IMG/VR virus record: IMGVR_UViG_3300037247_000639
Span: 1-22,373 of that record
Source: a virus
Direction: 5' to 3' (one strand)
DNA length: 22,373 bases
This document shows positions 1 to 7,627 of the stretch, in pieces (positions within the stretch are counted from its first letter, which is position 1; each line of letters opens with the position of its first letter). The translations under genes were made by a program, and so were the position numbers. The notes under the pieces were generated by a model. That model searched no databases. It had not been told where the DNA came from and was given only the letters and a program-made list of their open reading frames with translations.

Positions 1-1
1 G

Positions 2-337
2 CAAGAAATAGATGCAGAGGCTATAACTGCAGTTAATTGGTGGTTGACTGACATGAGTGGTACTATTATTAATGGTAGAAGTCAAGTATCAGTTAGTGAA
101 ATAACTAATCCACTTTATCTTGTTATTAAGGGTGACGATTTACAAATACTTGAAAAAGAAGAAGGGTATGAGCAAAGGCTTATTACACTTAAAGGTACTT
201 ATAATTCAGACCTGGGTAATGCACTTCCTTTTACATATGCAGTTAGTTTTACTTTATTAAATAATCTTATTATAGCAAGTCACTTAAATATAGAAGTGGT
301 TGATGTAATATTTACTGGGGATTCAGTTTATGTTTAA
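2..337 (+). CDS. Unrecognised protein, C-terminal part (5' end outside the window)
   Basis: The reading frame is open from the first bases of the window to a TAA at 335-337, so the gene most likely starts upstream. Possible internal starts are a TTG at 44 and an ATG at 53. The ATG has only a weak GGTGG (39-43) before it, and nothing marks either as the true start. The visible part (about 111 residues) is mostly alternating hydrophobic/polar and looks beta-rich. I recognise no motif. Its stop overlaps the terminase start by 8 bases, so the two are probably translationally coupled. This is the usual place for a small terminase subunit, but I see no helix-turn-helix or helical oligomerisation region, so I do not call it TerS. 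Confidence 0.6.
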   Translation, partial: QEIDAEAITAVNWWLTDMSGTIINGRSQVSVSEITNPLYLVIKGDDLQILEKEEGYEQRLITLKGTYNSDLGNALPFTYAVSFTLLNNLIIASHLNIEVVDVIFTGDSVYV

Positions 338-1799
338 TGGAGGTATCTTAGATAGGTTTAAGGAATGGAAACATTCTCCTGTTGCTTTTGTCCAGGATGT
401 TATTGATGTAACACCTTCTGCACAGCAACTTGATTATCTACAACAGGTAGCTAAGAACAAACGTATAACTATTCGAAGTGGACACGGAACTGGCAAGGAC
501 GCAAGCACGGCATGGGTAATAATGTGGTTTATGTGTACTAGGGCATATGCTAAAGTAGTTTGTACAGCACCAACAGCAAGGCAATTAGCTGATATCCTAT
601 GGAGTGAATTAACTAAGTGGATAAGAAAATCAAAGGTAGCGGATGAACTTGTTATACAGAAGGATAAAATTTTTCAAAAAGACAACCCAAAGGAATGGTG
701 GTGCAGGGCAGTCTCTGTATCTGCAAAAGCATCTAAAGAAGAACAGGCTGAGACACTTGCGGGATTTCATGGTGATCATTTGCTTATTGTTGTTGATGAA
801 GCAAGTGGTGTTAATGATCCTGTGTATATCCCACTTGAAGGTGCATTAACTCAAGAGGATAATAAAGTTGTTCTTATTGGTAATATGACTCGGAATAAAG
901 GTTATTTTTATGAGTCACATTTTCACTCTACTATTTCAAAGAGGTGGTGTAAGTTACATTGGGATTCAAGAGATAGTACAAATGTAGCTCCGGATTATGG
1001 ATCTTACATGATGGAGAAGTATGGTGAAGATTCTAATGTCTTCAGAATTCGTGTTATGGGTGAGCCACCTACTGATAGTGAGAAAACATTTATTCCACTT
1101 GCTTGGGCAATTTCGTGTATTGGTGTTGAGTATGAGGATGATCCAGAAATGCCCTTATACTTAAGTGTAGATGTTGCTCGGTATGGGTCAGATAAAAGTA
1201 TTATACTCCCAAGACGTGATTTAATTATTAAACCTTGGGAAGAACATCAGAAAATGTCAACAGCTGAATTAGGCGGTCATGTACTTGCTGATTTCAGAGA
1301 GATGGAAGCAGATGGAATTGCAATAGATGAAATTGGTGTAGGGGCTGGAACAATTGATTGGCTTAGAAAAATTCCGGAGGCTATGAAATTTGTCTACGGT
1401 GTAAATGTTGCTAACTCTTCTTCAGATAAAAAGAGGTATGCAAGACTTAGGGATGAGCTGTGGTGGAGAGTAAGACAAAAATGTCAGCAAGGTATGTATA
1501 GTTTTCCTTGTTCTACTAAAGAAGAAGAAAGAATGTCTAATGAATTATGTGATGAGCTTAGTTCACTGCATTATGAGTTTAATAACAATGGAGCTTATGT
1601 TCTTGAAAGTAAGAAACAAGCAAAGATGCGTGGTGTAGCATCTCCAAATATAGGCGATGCATTAGCTATATCTGAATACTTTTATGCTTCGGCACAAAAT
1701 ATCTTTCTTACTAAAGCTAAGATTGAAGCAGCAAAGAGGAAACGGGCAATTGACTTAGGTGTACAAGAGCAAAATGGACACTCATGGATGGCTGTATAG
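330..1799 (+). CDS. Terminase large subunit (packaging ATPase and nuclease)
   Basis: This is the DNA-packaging motor protein: it hydrolyses ATP to push DNA through the portal and cuts concatemers. Residues 51-57 give a Walker A-type loop (GHGTGKD). Residues 151-159 give Walker B with the catalytic acid (LLIVVDEAS, D156/E157). GNMTRN (184-189) fits the coupling motif that follows Walker B in terminases. The C-terminal half has the RNase H-like nuclease acids: D281 in SVDVARYGSDKS, D333 in IAIDEIGVGAG and D443 in SPNIGDALAIS. The length of 489 residues is normal for TerL, and both domains are intact. The start at 330 follows a GGGGA-type ribosome binding site inside the preceding gene. The portal gene follows after a 120-base gap. 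The family call is secure; the packaging strategy (headful or cos) cannot be read from the sequence. Confidence 0.95.
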   Translation: MFNGGILDRFKEWKHSPVAFVQDVIDVTPSAQQLDYLQQVAKNKRITIRSGHGTGKDASTAWVIMWFMCTRAYAKVVCTAPTARQLADILWSELTKWIRKSKVADELVIQKDKIFQKDNPKEWWCRAVSVSAKASKEEQAETLAGFHGDHLLIVVDEASGVNDPVYIPLEGALTQEDNKVVLIGNMTRNKGYFYESHFHSTISKRWCKLHWDSRDSTNVAPDYGSYMMEKYGEDSNVFRIRVMGEPPTDSEKTFIPLAWAISCIGVEYEDDPEMPLYLSVDVARYGSDKSIILPRRDLIIKPWEEHQKMSTAELGGHVLADFREMEADGIAIDEIGVGAGTIDWLRKIPEAMKFVYGVNVANSSSDKKRYARLRDELWWRVRQKCQQGMYSFPCSTKEEERMSNELCDELSSLHYEFNNNGAYVLESKKQAKMRGVASPNIGDALAISEYFYASAQNIFLTKAKIEAAKRKRAIDLGVQEQNGHSWMAV

Positions 1800-1881
1800 G
1801 ATATTATGGAAGATTTGCAAGAATAAATTTTCCGGATGATTTATCAATATACTTACAACAACTTGACTTAGTTAGTATGTA

Positions 1882-1908
1882 AGAATGGGTACATTATATA
1901 CTAATTCT
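1882..1908 (+). repeat. Intergenic dyad repeat, copy 1 (before portal gene)
   Basis: This is a 27-base imperfect palindrome: left arm AGAATGGGTAC, 5-base spacer, right arm ATACTAATTCT. It lies between the terminase and portal genes, and its right arm ends just before the portal ribosome binding site (GGGGA, 1909-1913). A 7-base segment, TTAGTAT at 1872-1878, can pair perfectly with ATACTAA at 1898-1904. An alternative RNA hairpin that excludes the dyad is therefore possible. Near-identical sequences occur at 6949-6975, 16214-16240 (inverted) and 21748-21774. The function is unknown; a regulator binding site or RNA hairpin is inferred. Confidence 0.8.
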
Positions 1909-1919
1909 GGGGATTATTT

Positions 1920-3794
1920 ATGAAAGCAGAAAGAGTTGATTTAAGAGATAGTGTTAACATTCTTGATCCTGCATTAAAGAATGATAAGGAAATTGCTGGT
2001 GAGTTTGATAAGGTTATGGAATGGCTCCAGGAAGGTGAGAATGCTGTTTCTGAAACTTTGTATAGAACTGAGTCTGATGAGGATTATAGGTTTTATGCCA
2101 GTGACCAAGACACGCCAATGGTTAAAGCTGCTTTAGAAGATTCTAAAAGACCTAACAGTACTTTTAATGAAGTTAAGCCAAAGATTGATATGCTGATTGG
2201 CTTAGCTGCACAAGTAAAATATGACGGTTATATTGTACCAGTAGGTGAAGAGGACGAACCACTTGCTGAGTTAATGCAAGGTACGCTACTTCATTATAGG
2301 AAAAAACTTAAACTTGGAAGAAAAGAACTTGATTGCTTTGAGCATTCTACTAAATCTGGTAGGTCTTTATTATACTTTAGGATTGATACTTCTGATCCAT
2401 ATACACCTAAGATTGTACCTACAAGGATTCCTGGGCATAGTTTTATTGTAGACCCTGCAAGTCTTGAGTATGACTTATCTGATGCTAAGTATTTATTTGT
2501 ATGGGCTTGGGTAGACGAAGAAGATATTAAAGGAATTGATCCTGATATAGATGTTATGCAACTTAGTAATGCAATTGGTAGTTTTGGTATGCCTGATTTT
2601 CATGATACTTTATCAGGGAAGTATAGGATTGCTACTTGCTGGTATAGAAAATGGGAACTTAAATATCACATAGTTAATCCATTCACACAGGAGATAGAAG
2701 CACTTACAAAATCTCAATATATAGCATTCAATAAAGCTGCATTAGCAGGAATTGATGCTGGTGAAGATGGTGTATTAAAAGTAGATGAACCAATTTCTTA
2801 CGTAAAAGGTTATGCTGTTAGTTATAAGTATATAACATTCTCAGGTAATTATGTAATAGATGCTGGTTATAGTCCACATAAAGATGAAGTTGAGTTTCCT
2901 GCTGTCCTTTATGGTGCGTATAAAGATGATAATAACAACAGGTGGTTTAGTGCTATCACTGTACAAAAAGACCCACAAAGAGCTATGAATGTAATGAGAA
3001 GGCAGTTGGTTCATTTACTCCAGACATTACCAAAAGGTATCTTGATGCATGAGACCGGAGCAATTGTTGATATAGAGGAGTATGAAGCAAAGTCTTCAAA
3101 TCCTAATTACCATATGGAAGTTACACAAGGTGCCCTTGAGAAAATTAAGTTTGAAAAACAACCTACTATTTCTAACTTATACGAACGACTTGACGAAGTT
3201 ATGAGAAGTTCTATGAAAGATTCAAGTGGGATAAACGATGACTTAATGGGTGCGTATACTTCATCAAGAGAACCTGGTGTTACTGTGTCACTTAGGAAGG
3301 AAAGTAACTTAGCTGTTTTATTTATCTTGTTTAATAATTACAGAGAGAGTAGATTAAGTGGAAATAGAAAACTACTCTTTTTAATTCAGCAGTACACTAC
3401 AGATGCAGAAATTATAAGAATCATGGGTGAGAAAGGTGCTGAGTTAATTAATATAAATAATCAGATGAATCCACAGCTTGATGGTTGGAATGATATTACT
3501 GCAGGTAAGTTTGATCTTGAAATGGAAGAGACAGTAGAGACAACTACTTATAGAACAGCAGTTGCTGAAATGCTAACAGATCTTAATCATAACAATCCTG
3601 GTAGTATTCCACTTGATGTTATCATGGATTACATGAACCTGCCGTTTACAACTAAGAGAAGGATTAGAGAATACTGGGAAGAGCAACAAAGGATTGAGCA
3701 AGAGAATAAAGATGCTGATCGTGCTCTTGAAGTTTTAAAAATAAAGTCAAAAAGTGATGGAGATGCAAGTAAAAAAGCTGCATCGGAAAACTAA
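1920..3794 (+). CDS. Portal protein (P22 gp1-like)
   Basis: The portal is the dodecameric ring at one capsid vertex; TerL docks on it and DNA passes through it. The 624-residue length suits a P22-type portal. Supporting features are the N-terminal segment with RPNSTFNEV (77-85) followed by a helix and a strand (KIDMLIGLAAQVKYDGYIVPVG), the central beta-rich clip/wing region, and a later helical block (about residues 350-450: RAMNVMRRQLVHLLQTLP, then RLDEVMRSSMKDSSGINDDLMG). The C-terminus (about 585-624) is charged and predicted helical, as in long portal barrels. It sits directly after TerL and before a scaffold-like gene and the coat gene, which is P22 order. A dyad repeat ends immediately upstream of its ribosome binding site. 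The call rests on remembered family pattern plus context, not on a search. Confidence 0.88.
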   Translation: MKAERVDLRDSVNILDPALKNDKEIAGEFDKVMEWLQEGENAVSETLYRTESDEDYRFYASDQDTPMVKAALEDSKRPNSTFNEVKPKIDMLIGLAAQVKYDGYIVPVGEEDEPLAELMQGTLLHYRKKLKLGRKELDCFEHSTKSGRSLLYFRIDTSDPYTPKIVPTRIPGHSFIVDPASLEYDLSDAKYLFVWAWVDEEDIKGIDPDIDVMQLSNAIGSFGMPDFHDTLSGKYRIATCWYRKWELKYHIVNPFTQEIEALTKSQYIAFNKAALAGIDAGEDGVLKVDEPISYVKGYAVSYKYITFSGNYVIDAGYSPHKDEVEFPAVLYGAYKDDNNNRWFSAITVQKDPQRAMNVMRRQLVHLLQTLPKGILMHETGAIVDIEEYEAKSSNPNYHMEVTQGALEKIKFEKQPTISNLYERLDEVMRSSMKDSSGINDDLMGAYTSSREPGVTVSLRKESNLAVLFILFNNYRESRLSGNRKLLFLIQQYTTDAEIIRIMGEKGAELININNQMNPQLDGWNDITAGKFDLEMEETVETTTYRTAVAEMLTDLNHNNPGSIPLDVIMDYMNLPFTTKRRIREYWEEQQRIEQENKDADRALEVLKIKSKSDGDASKKAASEN

Positions 3795-3821
3795 AACGAA
3801 GGAATAGTAGGAGGACAACTC

Positions 3822-4892
3822 ATGGGTGATGAAGTAACAATTATTAAAGATGATGATTACAATGAACTAGAGGGCGTTTTTAGTAAGGATAGCGAAATTC
3901 CAGGTGATGAGGTTACTGGAATAATTAATCCTAAAGGTGCTGATGACAGCAAGGGAGATGATAATGATGACTCTGACTCAGATGATGATGATAGCAGTAG
4001 TGATTCTGATTCTGATTCTGATTCTTCTGATGATTCTGATGCTGATGATGATGGAGCGGCAGATGACTCTGCTGAGGAAGATTCGAAAAAAGGTGATGAT
4101 GACTCCAAGTCAGACGCCGATGATGCAGACGATAAAGGGGCAGATAAAGATGATAAGGATGAAGATGACTCGTCTGGAGACAAAGATGCTGAGGAGGAAA
4201 AAGAAGATAAAGAAGCAGACCTTCGAACACAACTCAGAGATCAACAAAGAAGAGTAGCTCTTACGGAAGCAAAGCTTGATACATATAGCAGACAGAGAAA
4301 AGCTGACAAAGATGCAGCTGCTAGTGATGATGAGGACGAGGAAGCTTCTGATGTAGAACCTTCAACTATTGAAGCTGCTCAACTTAAACTAAATGAGATT
4401 GCTGAGACCCGTGGTGAGATTGTAGCAGACATGCTGGAGCTCATGAAAGTAAATCCAAAATATGAAGACGTTGAAAGTGTATGCTCTAAAAACAACCTTG
4501 ATGATACCATAGAAACTCTTGCACGAGCACAGGTAGCCAAAGATGGCGGTGACTTGGTGGAGATCATGATGGGTTTGGAGGTTGATATTTGGAGCCAACG
4601 AAATCCGTACAGTTATATGTACGGCTTAATTAAAGATATCCATCCTCGGTATGTGAAAGATGAGGATAAAGACACTGGTGATGATGACAAAGGTGATACC
4701 AGTAAGGATAAAAAAGGGAAAAAGACACCTAAGAAAGCACCGTTATCTGCAATTGATTTAGCCAGAGGCGGTGGTGATAAGAATGCTGGTGAGTGGACTG
4801 CTGAGAAGATTGATAATCTTGATGAGGCAGAACTTGATAAAGTACCAAAAGACGTATATGCTAAGTATATGCGTGGTGATCTTGATAAATAA
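3822..4892 (+). CDS. Probable scaffolding protein with Asp/Ser-rich disordered region
   Basis: The gene lies between portal and coat, the standard place for the assembly scaffold, which co-assembles with coat protein inside the procapsid and then leaves. Residues about 38-130 are almost entirely Asp, Ser, Glu, Lys and Gly and must be disordered and highly acidic. Residues about 131-165 and 180-260 look helical and could form the coiled-coil core. A basic patch follows near 294-306 (KDKKGKKTPKKAP), then a short C-terminal helical tail (about 327-356). P22-type scaffolds bind coat through a C-terminal helical segment, so this tail is the likely coat-binding part. The start at 3822 has an AGGAGG ribosome binding site. 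Only 12 bases separate its stop from the coat gene. Function is inferred from position and composition; the sequence itself is low-complexity. Confidence 0.72.
   Translation: MGDEVTIIKDDDYNELEGVFSKDSEIPGDEVTGIINPKGADDSKGDDNDDSDSDDDDSSSDSDSDSDSSDDSDADDDGAADDSAEEDSKKGDDDSKSDADDADDKGADKDDKDEDDSSGDKDAEEEKEDKEADLRTQLRDQQRRVALTEAKLDTYSRQRKADKDAAASDDEDEEASDVEPSTIEAAQLKLNEIAETRGEIVADMLELMKVNPKYEDVESVCSKNNLDDTIETLARAQVAKDGGDLVEIMMGLEVDIWSQRNPYSYMYGLIKDIHPRYVKDEDKDTGDDDKGDTSKDKKGKKTPKKAPLSAIDLARGGGDKNAGEWTAEKIDNLDEAELDKVPKDVYAKYMRGDLDK
4002..4025 (+). repeat. Tandem hexanucleotide repeat (GATTCT x4) within the scaffold gene
   Basis: Four perfect tandem copies of GATTCT encode Asp-Ser repeats. They sit in a wider GAT/TCT/GAC-rich stretch (about 3955-4060). 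The repeat length is a multiple of three, so gain or loss of units would change the length of the acidic region without a frameshift. Confidence 0.9.
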
Positions 4893-4904
4893 AGGAGAGT
4901 CTAA

Positions 4905-5948
4905 ATGGACCCTAAAACACAATTTACGACAAGTAATAATTTAACTCGGAAGCGTTGGGCACGTGACCTGTTTAAAATCATACTACCTGGTATGGAATTT
5001 AATGAGTTAATTGGTACAGGCCCTGATGCTATTATACAGATTCGTACTGAACTTGGTAAAGGCCAGGGTGATCAAATCACCTTTGGTATTAAAAAACCTT
5101 TGTCTGGTGAAGGACGTGTCGGAAATCAGGTCGTAGAAGGTCATGAGGAAGGTTTGGTTTTTGATGACTTCAATATGACCATTCAAGAATTACAACATGC
5201 AGTTGATACTGGTGGTAAGATGGAAGAACAAAGACTTCCGTATAACCTTGTCACTGAAGGTAAGGATTCACTCGGTGAATGGTGGCAAGATAAACTGTCA
5301 GATTTTGCTATTAATTATCTTTGTGGTAATGCCAGTTACAAAATTGCAGGGCAAACTTTTGCCCAGGCTGCTGTAGCTCCTGACACACGGCATAAAATGC
5401 TGGTAAATTCTGTAGCAGAAGCATCTATGACAGCTACTGATGAATTAGATCTGACTTTCCTTGATGCAATGAAACAACGAGCTGAACTGATGGATATTTA
5501 TAGCAAAAATCATTTCAAAGTTCGTCCTTTACGAAAAGGTGGAAAGAAGTATTATCGTGTTATACTTCATAACTATGTTTTTGATAGATTACGTCAGGAT
5601 ACTAATATTGGTGCCTGGGGTGATATGCTCAGAAGTGCGGGTAAACTTGGATTTCCAAATGTGGAGATTGAATACAATGGTCTGCTGATTTCCAAGTCCG
5701 AACGTATTTACAGTCCAGCAACTGGTGTCTATCGAAATGTACTTCTTGGTGCTCAGTCAGCATGTTTTGCATGGGGCGGTGCTGGTGAGTCTAAATCTAC
5801 AACAATGTCTTTTGTTCCTTATACAAGAGATGCTAAACGCTTCCTGATGATTCGTGGCGGTGGTATCTTTGGTATGAAAAAGACTCGTTTTTCCGGTATA
5901 GATTATGGTATTATTACTGGATCAAGTTACGCTACTGCTCTTGAGTAA
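4905..5948 (+). CDS. Major capsid protein, N4-gp56 family
   Basis: This is the coat protein that forms the icosahedral shell, probably with the HK97 fold. The pattern fits the N4-gp56 / Phage_capsid_3 family as I know it: an N-terminal segment, then a KGQGDQITFGIKKPLSG stretch (about 52-68), a Gly-Asn-x-x-x-Glu-Gly-x-Glu-Glu region (73-82), GGKMEEQR (103-110), and L-x-x-WW-x-x-x-LSDFAINYLCGN (123-142). At 347 residues it is in the expected size range. It follows the scaffold candidate and has a strong AAGGAG ribosome binding site, similar to those of the next two genes, which fits high expression. No capsid protease gene is visible nearby, so maturation by cleavage is not suggested. Confidence 0.88.
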   Translation: MDPKTQFTTSNNLTRKRWARDLFKIILPGMEFNELIGTGPDAIIQIRTELGKGQGDQITFGIKKPLSGEGRVGNQVVEGHEEGLVFDDFNMTIQELQHAVDTGGKMEEQRLPYNLVTEGKDSLGEWWQDKLSDFAINYLCGNASYKIAGQTFAQAAVAPDTRHKMLVNSVAEASMTATDELDLTFLDAMKQRAELMDIYSKNHFKVRPLRKGGKKYYRVILHNYVFDRLRQDTNIGAWGDMLRSAGKLGFPNVEIEYNGLLISKSERIYSPATGVYRNVLLGAQSACFAWGGAGESKSTTMSFVPYTRDAKRFLMIRGGGIFGMKKTRFSGIDYGIITGSSYATALE

Positions 5949-5995
5949 GTATGTAATTAAATCTTAATTATTTAATAAAGTAAAAGGAGTCTTAA

Positions 5996-6406
5996 ATGGA
6001 CGGAGTAATGAGAGGAAAATTCTCCGACAACTTTCGAATGGGCAGAAGTGGTAAGCTTGTTGAGAAAGCTGATGGAGTATATGGAGTAATTCAACTTCCC
6101 CGTTATGCCTTTCTTGACCAAATTTGGTTTATTGTATATCAGGCATATGCCGGTGGTGCATCAGGTGCAGCTACAATAGGTTGGGAGGGAAATGCTGGTA
6201 CAGCAGACCCTGACGGCTTTATGGATTCAGCTGCAGCAGGTGCTCGCACCCCAGGTACAAAAATTATGACTGAGGATGCACAACCTGGAAGTGTTGGTAA
6301 GTGGTTTAATGAAGGAAGAGGTCATGTGACAATTACACTTGCTAAGGGGTCAGATAGTACTCTGCTTATTGCTGAGATATTTGCCCGTTACAGTGTGATA
6401 CACTAA
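5996..6406 (+). CDS. Small Gly/Ala-rich post-coat protein, possible capsid decoration protein
   Basis: I do not recognise the family with certainty. The 136-residue protein has no signal peptide or membrane segment. It is rich in Gly and Ala with alternating strands (LPRYAFLDQIWFIVYQAYAGG, then ITLAKG, then a C-terminal hydrophobic strand), which suggests a small beta-sandwich. It directly follows the coat gene and has a strong AAAGGAG site before ATGGA, very like the coat gene's own initiation region, so it is probably made in quantity. Capsid decoration or head-stabilising proteins often occupy this place. The next gene has similar size and texture and could be a distant structural relative. 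Function is inferred from position only. Confidence 0.6.
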   Translation: MDGVMRGKFSDNFRMGRSGKLVEKADGVYGVIQLPRYAFLDQIWFIVYQAYAGGASGAATIGWEGNAGTADPDGFMDSAAAGARTPGTKIMTEDAQPGSVGKWFNEGRGHVTITLAKGSDSTLLIAEIFARYSVIH

Positions 6407-6433
6407 CACATAAAATTTTTTAAGGAGATTACA

Positions 6434-6949
6434 ATGACTGTAATTCTTAAGGATCTACGACGACAGGATGATAATAGAACACTGTGGAATCCGTACTGGA
6501 TTACCTCCAGTGAAATTAATTACGACGACGTTGATGGTACTGATGTAGCTTTGATTACCTCATTCCCAGCTGCAAAATACGGTAATAGTATTATTTTGGT
6601 ACAGCAAGTTGCTGTTCAAATTGTTACTTTATTTTCTGGTGGTACTCCATCACTTGATGTAGGGTTATGGACTATAGCTACTGATGATATTACTGTAGGG
6701 GGGACTATTACAGTAGTAGATGCAGATGAGTATGTTAAATCAGCTGATGTTACTGAAGCTACAGCAGGTATTTACTGGAGTGCAACAGCAGATTTCCTTG
6801 CTGTTCGTGCAGCGGTTACTAATGCAGCTCCTGTTCTAATTACACCTGCAGATGGTACTGTTCCTTGTATTGCTATATCTGGAGCGGCATCCGGAGCTGC
6901 TGGTGTAGCCCGTGTGCTGATGCAAGTTATTGAGGTTCCAACATATTAA
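6434..6949 (+). CDS. Small beta-rich virion-type protein, possible head decoration or fibre base
   Basis: This 171-residue protein is rich in Val, Thr, Ala and Gly, with strand-like alternation (VAVQIVTLFSGGTPSLDVGLW; ARVLMQVIEVPTY at the end). No catalytic motif, signal peptide or membrane helix is visible. Its layout (a short N-terminal region, a GG-containing strand pair, and a closing hydrophobic strand) resembles the preceding gene product, so the two may be related beta-sandwich proteins. The ribosome binding site is AAGGAG. Its TAA stop overlaps the left end of a dyad repeat (6949), which separates it from the adaptor gene. It is probably a virion component; the exact role is unknown. 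Confidence 0.58.
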   Translation: MTVILKDLRRQDDNRTLWNPYWITSSEINYDDVDGTDVALITSFPAAKYGNSIILVQQVAVQIVTLFSGGTPSLDVGLWTIATDDITVGGTITVVDADEYVKSADVTEATAGIYWSATADFLAVRAAVTNAAPVLITPADGTVPCIAISGAASGAAGVARVLMQVIEVPTY

Positions 6950-6975
6950 GATTGGGTACATTTTGTACTAATTCT
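6949..6975 (+). repeat. Intergenic dyad repeat, copy 2 (before adaptor gene)
   Basis: This 27-base imperfect palindrome has left arm AGATTGGGTAC, 5-base spacer and right arm GTACTAATTCT. The central 13 bases, GTACATTTTGTAC, are a near-perfect dyad. It begins in the stop codon of the preceding gene and ends just before the ribosome binding site (AGGGG, 6981-6985) of the adaptor gene. It has the same length and orientation as copy 1 and differs from it at only three positions. Confidence 0.8.
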
Positions 6976-6991
6976 TGACAAGGGGTTCAGG

Positions 6992-7627
6992 ATGAAATTA
7001 GAACAGATGAAGAAAGAAGTAGCTAGGCTTATAGATGATCAATACTATGATCCTATTACTATACAGGAATTTTTGAATAAGGCTGTGGTTATGTGTGCCT
7101 TTGATGTAGATATTCCTGAGTTTAAACGGGTAACAACTATTGAGACTATAGCTGGTAAAGCATATACTTATCTTAATGAGCAGATTCCGCAATTTGGCGG
7201 AAGAGTTCGAAGGGTAAAGTACAATGGCTTTGACCTAAAGGTATATTCTAGTCTTGATGAGTTGCTTGATAACTACGAAGACCTTACTGCCACTGGAGCT
7301 GTTGAAGCTACCGCACTGGAAGGACGTGTCTTGTGGTATGCCAAGATTCCCGAAGAAGCTACTTCTCTTCTTCTGCTCTATTTTCAAAATCCTGAGCCTC
7401 TTGCTGCTAAGGTTAACGAAGAACTTTTATGGTTACCTGAAGCTTGTCAGTTAAAGGTAATCTGTCATGGTGCTGCAAGTTTAATATGGCGTGAACTTGA
7501 GGAGGAGGACAGTGGGCAGCCTATGGCTAATCGGTATAGAGCTATATATGAAGAAGGCATTGTGGATTTTAAAGCTTGGATAGCACGGAACAGACAAAAT
7601 TTAACTTATAGCCATTGGAGTAATTAA
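6992..7627 (+). CDS. Head-tail adaptor (P22 gp4-like connector protein)
   Basis: Adaptors of this kind form a ring below the portal and carry the tail hub. The 211-residue protein starts with a helix containing EVARLIDDQYYDPITIQEFLNKAV, the usual opening of such proteins. The middle has a beta pattern ending in WYAKIPEEATSLLLLYFQNPEPL. This is followed by a Leu-Pro-Glu helix with a catalytically silent LIWRELEEEDSG segment, then Tyr-Arg-x-Ile-Tyr-Glu-Glu-Gly near the end. This order (strand with W-x-x-IP, then NPEPL, then LPEACQLKVICHGAASLI, then RYRAIYEEG) is typical of podovirus adaptor proteins. Its stop overlaps the next gene's start (TAATG at 7625-7629), so the two are coupled. Assignment is by pattern and by position between coat and hub. 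Confidence 0.68.
   Translation: MKLEQMKKEVARLIDDQYYDPITIQEFLNKAVVMCAFDVDIPEFKRVTTIETIAGKAYTYLNEQIPQFGGRVRRVKYNGFDLKVYSSLDELLDNYEDLTATGAVEATALEGRVLWYAKIPEEATSLLLLYFQNPEPLAAKVNEELLWLPEACQLKVICHGAASLIWRELEEEDSGQPMANRYRAIYEEGIVDFKAWIARNRQNLTYSHWSN

Noticed and set aside
2-337. First gene as small terminase subunit
   Set aside because: The place is right, but the visible part is beta-like with no helix-turn-helix or helical core; the call would rest on position only.
1863-1902. Sigma70-like promoter (TTGACT with TATACT) before the portal gene
   Set aside because: The spacing is about 28 bases, far from the usual 17, and the -10-like part lies within the conserved dyad.
3857-4257. Long open frames antisense to, or out of frame with, the scaffold candidate
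   Set aside because: They arise from the GAT/TCT/GAC repeats and give low-complexity Ser, His/Leu or Met/Ile strings without ribosome binding sites.
5954-5970. AT-only inverted repeat (TAATTAA/TTAATTA) after the coat gene
   Set aside because: The stem has no G-C pairs, the loop is 3 bases and no T-run follows. In AT-rich intergenic DNA this is expected by chance.
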